Translations under genes and position numbers: made by a program | Shown here: positions 1 to 8,972 of the stretch, one piece after another | How the letters are laid out: the number at the start of each line of letters is the position of its first letter | How positions within the stretch are numbered: position 1 is the first letter of the stretch | Notes under the pieces: generated by a model | The model's database searches: none | Told to the model about the DNA's origin: nothing | The model's input: the letters and a program-made list of their open reading frames with translations, nothing else | Origin: Chamaesiphon sp. 341R_metabat_111 | Lineage (GTDB): Bacteria > Cyanobacteriota > Cyanobacteriia > Cyanobacteriales > Chamaesiphonaceae | Assembly (NCBI GenBank): GCA_025351825.1 | Contig: JANXVE010000094.1 | Span: forward strand, 1-64,000 | Length of the DNA: 64,000 nucleotides | Direction of reading: 5' to 3'

Positions 1-220
1 TCCACCAGGATGTTTGAGTCAGCATCGCTGTCGTTGGCAGTGGATACTGAGCAATAATGCAGATTGACAATGCTGTTAAGGTTCCGGCAAGATATGAAAC
101 GAACGTAACTTGCATCGGTTCGCCGATATAACGTCGCAGCAACGTATTGAGTGCAACTTGAATCGGAATAAAAGCACCGCCAACCAGGGCAGCTAATAAG
201 TAAACTATCCGTTCGCTCAC
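1..220 (-). CDS. DMT-family permease, YdcZ/DUF606 type (partial, N-terminus only)
   Basis: The minus strand reads open from a GTG at 220 to the window edge, giving about 73 residues; the C-terminus lies outside. The translation begins VSERIVYLLAALVGGAFIPI and continues with a Gln-x-x-Leu-Asn and a second hydrophobic helix. The segment Gly-Gly-Ala-Phe-Ile-Pro-Ile-Gln-x-Ala-Leu-Asn is typical of DUF606 (YdcZ) half-transporters of the drug/metabolite transporter superfamily, which sit in the inner membrane. The GTG start is preceded by AGGGGA at a suitable distance; an overlapping ATG runs straight into TGA, so GTG is preferred. Substrate is unknown. Confidence 0.72.
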   Translation of the reverse strand, partial: MSERIVYLLAALVGGAFIPIQVALNTLLRRYIGEPMQVTFVSYLAGTLTALSICIIAQYPLPTTAMLTQTSWW

Positions 221-296
221 ATTAAAGTCCCCTGTTAGGGTCTTGCGTTAATCGATCGATAATACCATCTAGTTCCAATTAGCAGTTCCAGCCAGA

Positions 297-770
297 ATGG
301 GAAATCACCGACTTCAACCGCCTGCTCCTACTCCCGCTGATGAACTATGTGAATGTCTGAGTGTGACTGCCGTGCTTCTCTGTTACGCCCTAGTCCCCAA
401 TCCGCTGCGGTGTGCAACTTGTAACAAAGAAGTGATTCCAGAAAAATTACGCCTGACAGCAGCACAGATTGAAATGGTGGCTGGATGGAATAATTTTTAT
501 GGGAGTGTCTATCGGCTTTGGCTAGATTCAGGTGAGTACGAAAACTGGGCAAAGACTGAGCTGAATACGATCGCCAGTCCCGTCAATCAGCGCGGGATAA
601 AATGCTGTGAAACCCTATCGGAGACTATACCAGTTTATCTGTGGTGGTTTCAGGAGTATGGAGAACGACGCGATCGCTGCCCCAACTGCAATCATCGGCT
701 AATAGCCGCATTTAACTGGGATATCTGTGAATCATGTCGGATTCTGGTTCCGAATGAACGCCTAGAATAA
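297..770 (+). CDS. Zn-ribbon protein, probably DUF2310 family (short form)
   Basis: A 157-residue protein with a first Cys pair (CATC, about residues 39-42), a Trp/Tyr-rich middle (WNNFYGSVYRLWLDSGEYE) and a C-terminal zinc ribbon, CPNC about 30 residues from the end followed by CESC. This order resembles the C-terminal part of DUF2310, a family described as zinc-ribbon proteins possibly binding nucleic acid. Full-length family members are, from memory, longer (around 250 residues), so this copy may lack the N-terminal region; an in-frame TAG at 270-272 prevents much upstream extension. It lies 12 bp before ogt and may be co-transcribed with it. Function not established. Confidence 0.6.
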   Translation: MGNHRLQPPAPTPADELCECLSVTAVLLCYALVPNPLRCATCNKEVIPEKLRLTAAQIEMVAGWNNFYGSVYRLWLDSGEYENWAKTELNTIASPVNQRGIKCCETLSETIPVYLWWFQEYGERRDRCPNCNHRLIAAFNWDICESCRILVPNERLE

Positions 771-782
771 TTCGATCGATCT

Positions 783-1280
783 ATGTCTAAACCTTGCTAC
801 TACCATCACATCGACAGTCCCTTGGGAGAAATTCTGCTCGTTGCTAACGACGATCGATCCCTCAGTGGACTCTATCTGAGCGGACAAAAACATCTGCCAG
901 CGGTTGCTTCACACTGGCAAGCCACACCAGCATTAGCGATCTTCGCCCATACTCAAACCCAGCTCGCAGAGTATTTTCAAGGCAAGCGTCATGCTTTCGA
1001 TCTGCCGATCGCGCCGCAAGGAACTGATTTTCAGCAATTAGTTTGGCAGCATTTGCAACAAATCCCCTCAGGACAAACCCGCTCCTATGGAGAGCTAGCG
1101 CGATCGATCGGGCAACCAACAGCAGCCCGTGCTGTCGGAGCAGCAAACGGACGCAATCCAATTGCGATCGTCATTCCCTGTCACCGCGTAATCGCAGGTA
1201 ATGGTAAATTGACTGGCTATGCAGGCGGACTCGATCGGAAACAATGGTTGCTCAAATTAGAGGCTGTTAATTGCGATTAA
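783..1280 (+). CDS. ogt: Methylated-DNA--protein-cysteine methyltransferase
   Basis: This 165-residue protein repairs O6-alkylguanine (and O4-alkylthymine) by irreversible transfer of the alkyl group to its own cysteine. The active-site motif PCHRVI is at residues 132-137 with acceptor Cys133, followed by the conserved G(N)[17 protein letters not shown] segment. The upstream SYGELA and [11 protein letters not shown] stretches form the DNA-binding helix-turn-helix and arginine finger. An N-terminal ribonuclease-like domain fills residues 1-80. Length is normal for the Ogt family. The ATG at 783 follows the upstream zinc-ribbon gene by 12 bp, suggesting one transcript. Confidence 0.93.
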   Translation: MSKPCYYHHIDSPLGEILLVANDDRSLSGLYLSGQKHLPAVASHWQATPALAIFAHTQTQLAEYFQGKRHAFDLPIAPQGTDFQQLVWQHLQQIPSGQTRSYGELARSIGQPTAARAVGAANGRNPIAIVIPCHRVIAGNGKLTGYAGGLDRKQWLLKLEAVNCD

Positions 1281-1393
1281 AAGGTTAGTGGATATTTCTG
1301 GAATAGTCGATCGACTCACGGTAGCTATATTTGGGGGAAATGGAGATCCATTTCCCCCGAAAGAATTTATTTTTTGTGTGTGAGGCACAAGCA

Positions 1394-2140
1394 ATGGAAA
1401 GTACTAGAGTCGGCTCTCGGTTCCCTGAATTATTTGCTGGATTGACTTTATTATCGGCGGCTCTAATTGCCAGCTCATTTTTATGGGCGGGAGCAATTCG
1501 GAATATCAAACGAGTAGATGATGGATTGCTGATTACTGGTTCGGCAAAAAGACCAATCAAGTCAGACTATATTGTTTGGCGCGTGGCTGTTTCTAGCCAG
1601 CAGCCAACGGCTCCAGCAGCTTATAAGCAATTAAAAGGCTGGACGGAAAGAGTCCAACGCTACCTCAAAGAGGCGAAAATTCCCGATTCGGAAATATCAT
1701 TTAATTCCCTCGAAACTACCACAGTTCCAGAAGTGATTAATAATCGAGAAACAGGTAAAACGCTAGCATATAAGCTCAGTCAGAGACTAGAGATTCGATC
1801 GAACCAAGTCGATCGTTACTCCAAGCTATCACAGCAAATTACCGAACTGATTAATGAAGGTGTGCCCCTAACTTCCGAGCCACCAGAATATCTCTACAAC
1901 GAACTTAGTAAGCTACGAATCGAGATGATCGCCGAAGCAACCAAAGATGCCAAAGCTAGAGCCGAATCGATCGCCAAAAGCACTGGCAATAGGGTTGGTG
2001 GTGTAAGGAGTGCCGATACTGGTGTATTCCAAATTACGCCCCGCAATTCTACCACTGTCAGCAATGGTGGTAGCTATGATACCAGTTCGATCGAGAAAGA
2101 TATCACCGCTGTCGTATCAGTTAAATTTGGAATTGATTAA
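1394..2140 (+). CDS. SIMPL domain (DUF541) protein, membrane-anchored
   Basis: SIMPL/DUF541 proteins are periplasmic or membrane-anchored proteins of poorly defined function. A hydrophobic segment lies at residues 13-33 (LFAGLTLLSAALIASSFLWA), followed by ITGSAKRPIKSDYIVWRVAV and a long helical/beta region ending in the typical motif of an Ala/Lys-rich helix (EATKDAKARAESIAKSTGNR) and a final beta strand. An upstream in-frame TTG at 1331 would add 21 residues, but the ATG at 1394 has GAGG at a better distance and puts the membrane segment in the usual place. The gene stands alone. Confidence 0.82.
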   Translation: MESTRVGSRFPELFAGLTLLSAALIASSFLWAGAIRNIKRVDDGLLITGSAKRPIKSDYIVWRVAVSSQQPTAPAAYKQLKGWTERVQRYLKEAKIPDSEISFNSLETTTVPEVINNRETGKTLAYKLSQRLEIRSNQVDRYSKLSQQITELINEGVPLTSEPPEYLYNELSKLRIEMIAEATKDAKARAESIAKSTGNRVGGVRSADTGVFQITPRNSTTVSNGGSYDTSSIEKDITAVVSVKFGID

Positions 2141-2290
2141 ATGTGGGGTAGAAACCCGACTGTCTTGTGGTTTAACATAGCCGTTCCAGAAACAATCAAC
2201 GGCTGGCTATCGTCTTGAAAGTAACTAGACAGATTAAAGTCACCCGTAGTCTACACTAGTGCAAAAATACTAGAAGCTAGCATAGATCCA

Positions 2291-2350
2291 GGGCGGGCAC
2301 AAGACCGCGCCCCTACAATTAGACTGTAGGGGTGCCCTTCATGGGTACCC
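2291..2350. repeat. Dispersed REP-like palindromic repeat (family A)
   Basis: In the 286-bp gap between two genes there is an imperfect stem-loop built from CGCCCCTACA, a short loop and TGTAGGGGTGCCC, extended by GGGTACCC. The same building blocks occur at 14764-14945, 38265-38293 and 48393-48471. It lies downstream of the SIMPL gene and may act as a transcript-end hairpin. No gene is seen in the rest of the gap. Confidence 0.75.
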
Positions 2351-2426
2351 TCAGATCTACGCTTTCACTAGCCTTCAGATATTGTCTTCAATCTTTTTAT
2401 CAACCTAAAGCTCAGGTGTGCTCCCA

Positions 2427-2804
2427 ATGCAACTTAAATCAATCTGTGGATCGATCTTCGCCATCCTCGTGGCAACCCAAGTCACCCCCGCCTCCGCTCA
2501 ATTAGTGCCCGAACCTTGGGTCACAGTCGGTTCTAAAGATAGTACCGTCACTTATGGTGCTGGGGTGAGATTTTTCGATCTGGGAGCTGAAATCGGCACG
2601 GGACCAAAAGGTGTTACCGGAGTTGACGCACTCAAGTTTTTTAGCTTACCGTTTGTGGCTCCCTATGCTGGGTTGGGACTCTATGGCGACAAAGGCATTG
2701 CCTATTCTGGTGGCGTTCACTTTACTCCCCCTGGCAATATTTTTTATGGCGTTGGCTATCACTCGATTCGCGGTATTAATGGTCAACTGGGGATTAAGTT
2801 TTAG
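2427..2804 (+). CDS. Small exported glycine-rich protein, possible outer-membrane-like
   Basis: About 125 residues when started at ATG 2427 (an in-frame GTG nine bases upstream is the alternative). Residues 1-25 form a signal peptide (MQLKSICGSIFAILVATQVT, then PASA-QL, a likely AxA cleavage). The mature part is rich in Gly, Tyr and Phe with short alternating strands (YGAGVRFF, YAGLGLYG, IAYSGGVHF, IFYGVGYHS) ending in Phe, which suggests beta-barrel-like or surface beta structure. I do not recognise a family. It stands alone between two repeat-bearing gaps. Confidence 0.6.
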   Translation: MQLKSICGSIFAILVATQVTPASAQLVPEPWVTVGSKDSTVTYGAGVRFFDLGAEIGTGPKGVTGVDALKFFSLPFVAPYAGLGLYGDKGIAYSGGVHFTPPGNIFYGVGYHSIRGINGQLGIKF

Positions 2805-2847
2805 ATCGTTGTTAGAATTAAAGTGTTAATCGATCCGATCGCAACTT

Positions 2848-3495
2848 ATGATTTTAAGCTCCCAACAACGCCGCAAATTAGATACTGGTAACGATCGAGA
2901 GTTTTATGATGTACCTCGATTTGTTACCCATGTAGATGGCGGTTTTATCGATCGATTGACCAATTTATATCAAGACAGACTTACGCCGAATACACGGATT
3001 TTTGACATGATGAGTAGTTGGGTGTCTCATCTCCCCGACGATCTCCAGTTTGAGCATATTTATGGGCATGGCTTGAATGGTGAAGAACTCGCCAAAAATC
3101 CCCGCCTGGATGAATACTTCGTTCAGAATCTCAATCAAGACCAGAAAATACCCCTCGCCGATGCTAGCGTTGATGCTGTCCTAAATACTGTCTCTGTCCA
3201 GTATCTCCAATACCCTGAAGCGATTTTCGCCGAAGTTTATCGGATTCTCAAGCCAGATGGCATTGCGATCTTTAGCTTTTCCAATCGGATGTTCTATCAC
3301 AAAGCGATCGAAGCTTGGCGGGATGGCAGTGAGATCGATCGAGTAGAATTAGTCAAAGGTTATTTCCAATCTGTCTCAGGCTTTAGCGAACCCGAATCGA
3401 TCGTTCATGTTAGTCAAGTACCAGATTTTCTCCGCATGGTTGGCATCTCTGGCGGCGATCCTTTTTATGCGGTAATTGCCAAGAAAATTGGTTAA
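2848..3495 (+). CDS. SAM-dependent methyltransferase (class I, methyltransf_11-like)
   Basis: A 215-residue protein. The N-terminal third carries a conserved-looking segment (FDMMSSWVSHLP) and the central part has the post-motif-III signature of small-molecule methyltransferases, PLADASVDAVLNTVSVQYL, then AEVYRILKPDGIAIFSFSNR. The canonical glycine-rich SAM-binding motif I is weak: the expected position reads FEHIYGHGLNGEEL, with a degenerate glycine loop. Proteins of this type are common in cyanobacteria; the substrate is unknown. It converges with folD across a strong hairpin element. Confidence 0.75.
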   Translation: MILSSQQRRKLDTGNDREFYDVPRFVTHVDGGFIDRLTNLYQDRLTPNTRIFDMMSSWVSHLPDDLQFEHIYGHGLNGEELAKNPRLDEYFVQNLNQDQKIPLADASVDAVLNTVSVQYLQYPEAIFAEVYRILKPDGIAIFSFSNRMFYHKAIEAWRDGSEIDRVELVKGYFQSVSGFSEPESIVHVSQVPDFLRMVGISGGDPFYAVIAKKIG

Positions 3496-3511
3496 TAAGT
3501 TATCTCCCGCT

Positions 3512-3656
3512 CAAAATTTAGGGTAGGGGCAATGTCTTGTCGGTTTTTTATTCTGCGGCGTTTCTATTCAGGGGTTCCCCCCGAATAAAGAAACGTCAAG
3601 ACGGGGAACCCCAGAATAAAACCGCCGCTTCATGAATTGCCCATACCCTAAATTTT
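3512..3656. repeat. Composite long inverted repeat, likely bidirectional terminator
   Basis: The outer arms, 3512-3533 and 3635-3656, are 22 bp inverted repeats (CAAAATTTAGGGTAGGGGCA and its complement) with one mismatch. Inside lies a nested inverted repeat formed by CGGTTTTTTATTCTG and CAGAATAAAACCG, plus GGGGTTCCCC-type palindromes. The inner GCGGCGTTT-TATTC piece recurs near 48407. It separates two convergent genes (methyltransferase and folD), so it may end both transcripts. Confidence 0.7.
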
Positions 3657-3662
3657 GGGTAC

Positions 3663-4547
3663 TCAACTCAACCCATGTGAATTGGCATAACTCCACACCG
3701 TATTTTCCAATAGCATCGTCACCGTCATTGCCCCCACCCCGCCAGGTACAGGCGTGATCCAACTCGCCACATTCTTTACGCTCTCAAAATCCACATCCCC
3801 AACTAACCGCGACTTCCCAGTACTAGGACCCTCGATCCGATTAATCCCCACATCAATTACCACCGCCCCAGGCTTAACCATCGCCGCTGTGATCATTTGG
3901 GTTCGCCCTACCGCCGCCACCAAGATATCTGCTTCCCTACATACAGCCGCAATGTCCGGTGTCCGCGAATGCGCGATCGTCACTGTAGCATCAGCAGCCA
4001 GTAACATCAAAGCCAGCGGCTTACCAACTAAAATACTCCGCCCCACTACTACAGCATGTTTGCCACGAGGATCTAGCTGATACTCCGCCAGCAGTCGCAT
4101 TACGCCCCCAGGCGTGCAGCTTTGTAGCCCAGGCTCTCCGCGCACCAATCGGCCCAAATTGAGGGCATGAAGACCATCTACGTCCTTGTGGGGGGCGATC
4201 TCATGCAAGAGTGCCACCGAATCCAATCCATCCGGCAAGGGTAACTGTACCAAAATCCCATCGACTCGATCGTCAGCATTTAATTCATGGATGATTGCGG
4301 TCAATTTTTCCTGGCTGACATCAGCAGGAAAATGCTGCCCAAACGACCTCACACCCACCTTGGTACAGGCGCGCTCCTTGCCCCCAACATAGGCAGCACT
4401 CGCCGGATTATCTCCCACCATCAAAACTGCTAATCCAGGTGGGCGACCAATTTGGGGTTCCAATTTGGCAATTCGCTGTTGCAATGTCTCCTGCATTTTC
4501 TGAGCCAGTGCTTTACCATCGAGAATCTGACCAGTATTTGTGCTCAT
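3663..4547 (-). CDS. folD: Bifunctional methylenetetrahydrofolate dehydrogenase/cyclohydrolase
   Basis: FolD interconverts 5,10-methylene-THF, methenyl-THF and 10-formyl-THF in the cytosol, feeding purine and formyl-Met synthesis. The 294-residue length is typical. Visible signatures are the substrate loop [13 protein letters not shown] with the catalytic Lys, the [11 protein letters not shown] motif, and the NADP-binding [17 protein letters not shown]. The C-terminus carries the family motif [19 protein letters not shown]. The start at 4547 gives [15 protein letters not shown], matching the family N-terminus. With metF (11714) it is the second folate one-carbon gene in the window, and gcvHP adds a third, though they are not adjacent. 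Confidence 0.95.
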   Translation of the reverse strand: MSTNTGQILDGKALAQKMQETLQQRIAKLEPQIGRPPGLAVLMVGDNPASAAYVGGKERACTKVGVRSFGQHFPADVSQEKLTAIIHELNADDRVDGILVQLPLPDGLDSVALLHEIAPHKDVDGLHALNLGRLVRGEPGLQSCTPGGVMRLLAEYQLDPRGKHAVVVGRSILVGKPLALMLLAADATVTIAHSRTPDIAAVCREADILVAAVGRTQMITAAMVKPGAVVIDVGINRIEGPSTGKSRLVGDVDFESVKNVASWITPVPGGVGAMTVTMLLENTVWSYANSHGLS

Positions 4548-4642
4548 AGTTATCTAAAAATTGAGTATATATGCGTCAAATTGCTCTTTAACTTTTCGAG
4601 TTTCGTCTCTTACGCTGGGAACTAACAGCACTCTGAAATCTC

Positions 4643-4792
4643 ATGAATCTTACGCTAGTTAGTTCTTCCCTCAATGTTGGTGGTGCGGAACGAGTCATGT
4701 CGATTATTACAACAGTGGACTTATCAGCAGATCTCACTAGAGTCATCAACCGAAAAAAACAAGTAAATGTCACCGCATCCGCAGCAAAATAA
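4643..4792 (+). pseudogene. Remnant of a glycosyltransferase (GT4-like) N-terminus
   Basis: The plus strand from ATG 4643 reads MNLTLVSSSLNVGGAERVMS, which is the classic N-terminus of family-4 glycosyltransferases (first beta strand, then the donor-loop GGAERV). After about 22 residues the expected helix and strand pattern disappears and the frame stops at 4790-4792 after 49 residues. The fragment sits between folD and an amidohydrolase with no other part of a glycosyltransferase nearby. It is most likely the leftover of a deleted gene; a real 49-residue peptide cannot be excluded. Confidence 0.55.
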
Positions 4793-4858
4793 ATCTTTAG
4801 TTCGATCGAACAGCAACTGTCTTTATAAAAACAAGATGTCTAAATCCTCACCTATTAA

Positions 4859-6079
4859 CTAGTTACAATACTTTTCGACACAACGAACAAACATTTCTAC
4901 ACCTGTAGCCAGAGCAGTTTCATCAAAGTCAAAGCGAGGATGATGATGGGGATATGCTAGCGATCGATCTGGATTTGCCGAACCGACAAAGAAGTAACAG
5001 CCAGGAACTTCTTGCAGGAAGAAAGACATATCTTCACCGCCCATTGTCTGACATTCAGGGACGATTCCCAGGGGTGTCTCGACTAGATCTACTGCAACCG
5101 ATCGAACCAGCTCGGTAATTTTCTCATCATTGATTACAGGCGGATAAAATTTAATATAATCCAACTTATACGTTGCCCCATAAGCGGCACAAATTCCCGC
5201 CACAATTGATTCGATTCGGTGATGGAAAAAGTCGGCTAAATTAGGATTGAAATATCTGACTGTTCCAGCCAAACTAGCAGTATCAGCAATCACATTCTTA
5301 GCAGTTCCAGCATTAAATTGTCCAACTGTAACTACCGCTGAGTCGATCGGATTGACATTGCGGGAGACGATCGTTTGCAGCGCAGTGACAATTTGGCTGG
5401 CTAAGACGATCGAATCCACCGTCTGATGCGGCATCGCGCCATGTCCGCCCTTGCCTTGGATCGTCAGACTAAATCGCTCCACCGCCGCCATCAACGCGCC
5501 ACTTCGCACCCCAATTGTGCCCAGTGGTAAGTTATTCCACAGGTGTAGCCCGATGATGGCATCTACATCAGGATTTTTGAGTACACCCGCCTCAATCATC
5601 GGTTTGGCTCCTCCAGGCCCCTCCTCGGCGGGCTGGAAGATAATTTTGACCGTCCCAGCAAAGTCATCCCGATGCTGGGACAGATAATAAGCAGTCATCA
5701 GCGCGATCGAAGTATGTCCATCGTGTCCACAGGCGTGCATCACCCCCTGATGCTGGGATTTATAGGGCACATCATTTGCTTCCTGAATCGGCAACGCATC
5801 CATATCTGCCCGAATCGCCAGTGTCCGCAGCTTAGGACTAGTCTTCCGTCCCTGAATCACTGCGACAACACCAGTTTCAGCGATGCCCGTTTGATGGGCG
5901 ATCCCCCATTCAGTCAGCTTACTAGCGATTCTGGTGGCGGTGATTTGTTCTTTAAATCCCAGCTCTGGCTGTTGATGGATCTGCCGTCTCAAGGCGACTA
6001 GATCGGACTGCAAAGCTTGAATGCTCGATCGAATCTTGTCAGGACTAATTGGCTGAGTAGGGGCGTTAGTAGCGAACAT
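4859..6079 (-). CDS. M20 family amidohydrolase (hippurate/IAA-amino-acid hydrolase type)
   Basis: A 406-residue zinc metallohydrolase that removes acyl groups from N-acyl amino acids. The metal-binding motif MHACGHDGHTS is present, followed by the Glu-Glu of QPAEEGPGGAKPMIEAG, GLHLWNNLPLG, and the C-terminal metal-ligand region PECQTMGGEDMSFF and YPHHHPRFDFDE. The dimerisation (lid) domain runs roughly from residue 200 to 310. Length and motif order fit the HipO/IAA hydrolase branch, which is common in cyanobacteria. The physiological substrate cannot be told from sequence. No partner gene is adjacent. Confidence 0.9.
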   Translation of the reverse strand: MFATNAPTQPISPDKIRSSIQALQSDLVALRRQIHQQPELGFKEQITATRIASKLTEWGIAHQTGIAETGVVAVIQGRKTSPKLRTLAIRADMDALPIQEANDVPYKSQHQGVMHACGHDGHTSIALMTAYYLSQHRDDFAGTVKIIFQPAEEGPGGAKPMIEAGVLKNPDVDAIIGLHLWNNLPLGTIGVRSGALMAAVERFSLTIQGKGGHGAMPHQTVDSIVLASQIVTALQTIVSRNVNPIDSAVVTVGQFNAGTAKNVIADTASLAGTVRYFNPNLADFFHHRIESIVAGICAAYGATYKLDYIKFYPPVINDEKITELVRSVAVDLVETPLGIVPECQTMGGEDMSFFLQEVPGCYFFVGSANPDRSLAYPHHHPRFDFDETALATGVEMFVRCVEKYCN

Positions 6080-6110
6080 TAGGCTTTAGGCTTTAGGTTT
6101 TAGGCTTTAG
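6080..6110. repeat. Heptamer tandem repeat (GGCTTTA)
   Basis: About four tandem copies of a 7-bp unit related to GGCTTTA lie directly upstream of the amidohydrolase start. The same heptamer occurs at 28240-28275 and, in complement, near 57315-57330. Such units match the short tandemly repeated repetitive (STRR) heptamers known from cyanobacteria. Confidence 0.8.
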
Positions 6111-6663
6111 ATACTGGGGTCAGATGTCAGTGCCCCGTCATCAAAAATACTGAGTATTTAGACTTATCCTAACGTTGCTGCTGGCCGATCGACCAGATTT
6201 GCGTGGGATTAAGCCGATGAAGTCACTTTAAACCAACGTGAGCGAAACTGATTTTCAATCGATCGGCATCGATCGTCAAATTTTCGATATAATTAGTTCA
6301 AAGGTCAAGCCTGTTTCAATCTGAAGTAGCTTCAAGCGCGAGACGGCATCAAGTTTTTAGCATAATTTGCTTAACTAACCAAAATATTAACCAAACCATG
6401 TATTTATTCAGTTGGCATCGATTTAGAATCTAGCAAGCTCTGTCCAGTTGAGGACATGTAGATCGATCGATGCTTACTCTATACCCCGACAAGGTTACTC
6501 AAACCATTCCACCATCTCACTAGCGTCGGCATAGCTGCTAAATCGATCGCAAAGCTGTCGAGATTCAAGTCCGAACGCTAGCTGCTAGAGAGTAAAGATC
6601 TAAATCGATCGACATATTTCCTCAACAAAGTATTTAATCCTACTATTGTCATCGCCCTAAATC
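6111..6663. other. Long intergenic region upstream of DAHP synthase
   Basis: This 553-bp stretch between divergently oriented genes has no convincing ORF and no riboswitch-like structure that I can recognise. A TATAAT at 6288-6293 is a possible -10 box for the DAHP synthase, but no good -35 lies 16-18 bp upstream of it. Several CGATCG palindromes are present. Confidence 0.4.
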
Positions 6664-7758
6664 ATGCAAAATCAGACATCAAATCGAGATATTCAAAGCT
6701 TAGAAAACAGCATGGATTTCAATGTCCTCGGCGATACGAATATCACCTACTCAAAAATCTTGATCGCACCCAAAGAGCTAAAAGAAAAACTCCCCCTATC
6801 TCCACTACTGGAGCAACGAATCCTCAACTACCGCCAACAGATTCAAAAAATCTTAGACTTTCAAGACAATCGTAAATTCATCGTCGTTGGCCCCTGTTCG
6901 ATTCATGATACCGCTGCGGCGATCGAATACGCTCACAAACTTAAAGACTTAGCCGATCGAGTTCAGGATAAATTCCTGCTAATCATGCGGGTTTACTTCG
7001 AGAAACCCCGCACTACCATCGGCTGGAAAGGACTGATCAACGATCCCGACATGGACGAATCATTTGATGTCGAAAAAGGCTTGCATACAGGCAGGAGCCT
7101 CTTGCTCAAAATCACCGAAATCGGCTTGCCAACTGCTACCGAAGCCCTCGATCCGATCGTCCCCCAATACCTCGACGAACTCATCTCCTGGGCGGCAATT
7201 GGTGCCCGTACCACTGAATCCCAAACCCACCGCGAAATGGCCAGCGGACTATCCATGCCCGTCGGCTTCAAAAATGGTACCGATGGCAGCGTCACCGTCG
7301 CTCTCAACGCCCTCGAATCAGCGATGCAGCCCCACAACTTTCTCGGTATCAACAAACTCGGACAAGTTAGTGTTTTTCAAACCCGAGGCAATGCCTATGG
7401 GCACATTATCCTGCGCGGCGGCGGTGGTAAACCCAACTACGATCCCATCAGCGTTCAGCAAGCTGAAGATGAGTTGAAAAAGTCAAACTTACCACCACGG
7501 ATCGTAATCGATTGCAGTCATGGTAATTCTAATAAAGATTATCGGCTCCAACCGATCGTCTTTGAAAGCACGATCCAACAAATCATCAATGGCAACACCT
7601 CAATGGTGGGGATGATGCTAGAATCCAACCTCCACGAAGGTGGACAATCCATTCCCGCCGATCTCAGTCAGCTCAAATACGGCGTATCCGTCACTGATAA
7701 GTGCATCAACTGGGCAGACACCGAACGGATCGTTCTCGCCGCACACGATCGACTCTAA
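6664..7758 (+). CDS. 3-deoxy-7-phosphoheptulonate (DAHP) synthase, class I
   Basis: This 364-residue enzyme condenses phosphoenolpyruvate and erythrose 4-phosphate, the first step of the shikimate pathway to aromatic amino acids and quinones. Motifs of the AroFGH (type I alpha) class are clear: VVGPCSIHD, MRVYFEKPRTTIGWKGL, ATEALDPIVPQYL, GARTTESQTHREMASG, PVGFKNGTDG, and the metal/substrate site DCSHGNSNKDYRLQ. The N-terminal 60 residues correspond to the regulatory extension where feedback inhibition by an aromatic amino acid acts in this class; which one cannot be read here. The gene is monocistronic with a long 5' gap. Confidence 0.95.
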   Translation: MQNQTSNRDIQSLENSMDFNVLGDTNITYSKILIAPKELKEKLPLSPLLEQRILNYRQQIQKILDFQDNRKFIVVGPCSIHDTAAAIEYAHKLKDLADRVQDKFLLIMRVYFEKPRTTIGWKGLINDPDMDESFDVEKGLHTGRSLLLKITEIGLPTATEALDPIVPQYLDELISWAAIGARTTESQTHREMASGLSMPVGFKNGTDGSVTVALNALESAMQPHNFLGINKLGQVSVFQTRGNAYGHIILRGGGGKPNYDPISVQQAEDELKKSNLPPRIVIDCSHGNSNKDYRLQPIVFESTIQQIINGNTSMVGMMLESNLHEGGQSIPADLSQLKYGVSVTDKCINWADTERIVLAAHDRL

Positions 7759-7788
7759 CCGAACTCTAACCCCAAAAAATCGCGCATA

Positions 7789-7880
7789 CAAATCCCCTCC
7801 TCGGAGGGGTGCCCGTTAGGGCAGGATGCGAAGCGTCCGGGTGGGTAGATCCCCACCACCTACAAATGGTCGATCGCTAT
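7789..7880. repeat. Half copy of the MITE-like repeat (family B)
   Basis: Starts with AAATCCCCTCC, continues through GGAGGGGTGCCCG and ends in GGGTGGGTAGATCC followed by ACCTACAAATGG. This matches one terminal inverted repeat and the first inner bases of the elements at 30441-30608 and 53594-53775. A short GATGCGAAGCGTCC palindrome is inserted in the middle. The other terminal arm is missing. Confidence 0.7.
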
Positions 7881-7929
7881 TATTAAATTGTCGTCATAGA
7901 AATCATAAACGATCTCTTCTTTTCAATAA

Positions 7930-8286
7930 ATGCTCGACAAATCCTCAACGATCTTCAAAACAGACCAAATTGTCTGTCTAGAACAAAATGATTCATACCT
8001 ATTTGCTGAGGTGATTGACAATATTGCTATCTCTGCTCGTTGCTGGGTGCGACCACTGGCGATCGCGAGATCCAATCCCCAAAGTTTTGAACTAGAATTT
8101 ATCCACGATCTCCGCGATGGGTCACAACTCATTTTACCAGCCACATTATTTAGGTACGCATTAGATACAGAAGTTTTACCGCTGATTTCCGAGCTATTTC
8201 GTCCAGATAAAGACTCAACTATTACATTAGCTGCCAGACAAGCATTGCACAAGTTTATTGCCGATATCTGTCGATCCCCAGTTTGA
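7930..8286 (+). CDS. Conserved-looking cyanobacterial hypothetical protein
   Basis: A 118-residue acidic soluble protein beginning MLDKSSTIFKTDQIVCLEQN. There is no signal peptide or membrane segment. The middle contains RCWVRPLAIA and a run of short strands (FELEFIHDLRDGSQLILPATLF), the end a helix (AARQALHKFIADICRS). I do not recognise a domain with a known role. It is preceded by the half repeat element and converges with the next gene, leaving 25 bp between them. Confidence 0.6.
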   Translation: MLDKSSTIFKTDQIVCLEQNDSYLFAEVIDNIAISARCWVRPLAIARSNPQSFELEFIHDLRDGSQLILPATLFRYALDTEVLPLISELFRPDKDSTITLAARQALHKFIADICRSPV

Positions 8287-8311
8287 AAATCGATAGATAT
8301 CAGTCAACAAC

Positions 8312-8707
8312 TTAATAAGGGACTTCTTCGCGTCTGAGTAATCGATTGAAAATTTCTTTGCCATTGGGTGAAAGTACTCTCACACGGATAAAATCAGAGT
8401 CTTTTTTTTGCCAAATGGCCTGATAGAGAGTACCACCATTATTCCAAGTATAGGTTCTGCGATCGCTGGTACCGCCAACTACCGCACCAGCCAAATCGAT
8501 CTCAGTTTCATTACCAACACGACCAGCTTGATATCGATAAGTATTCCGATCGTAAGAAATATATACACTCCATTTATTGTCATTAAATACACCACTGAGT
8601 TTTTGTTCTGTCTGCGCCATTACGGGAGTTGGATCGAAACTAGTAAACAGCATCGGTGTTGATAGTCCGATGATGGCAGCGATCGCAATCTGATGTAGCT
8701 TAGTCAT
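8312..8707 (-). CDS. Small exported hypothetical protein
   Basis: Starting at ATG 8707 (AGGTG just upstream; an in-frame GTG six bases earlier is less likely), 131 residues are encoded. The first 32 or so form a signal peptide (hydrophobic IAIAAIIGLSTPMLF, then PVMA-QTEQ). The mature part is about 100 residues of predicted beta structure with Tyr-rich segments (KWSVYISYDRNTYRYQAG, RRTYTWNNGGTLYQAIWQ). No family recognised; a periplasmic location is inferred. Confidence 0.6.
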   Translation of the reverse strand: MTKLHQIAIAAIIGLSTPMLFTSFDPTPVMAQTEQKLSGVFNDNKWSVYISYDRNTYRYQAGRVGNETEIDLAGAVVGGTSDRRTYTWNNGGTLYQAIWQKKDSDFIRVRVLSPNGKEIFNRLLRREEVPY

Positions 8708-8972
8708 ATTCACCTGCGCGGATAATTTAGGTTGATAGCTATAACTTCAAGATCGCGATCGACGATTTCGTAAGAATTCAATATTGTTTGTAGCTAAATT
8801 TCAAATTGCTGATTTTATCGGCCTGAGTGGATCCGAATTTGGTCGAGCTACTGCCACTCTAGGTAATTAGAGTGCGATGATAGTAGTAACGGTCGATCCA
8901 CTCCAGTGACGCTCGTCTGTATCGGAGTCAAGTCATCTGGCAAGATTTTTCATCTATTTCAACATCAATTCC

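Noticed and set aside
4588-4773. Minus-strand 61-residue ORF
   Set aside because: It is the shadow of the plus-strand glycosyltransferase remnant and has no recognisable features.
6300-6660. Regulatory RNA leader of DAHP synthase
   Set aside because: No stable terminator/antiterminator pair, leader peptide or T-box signature was visible.
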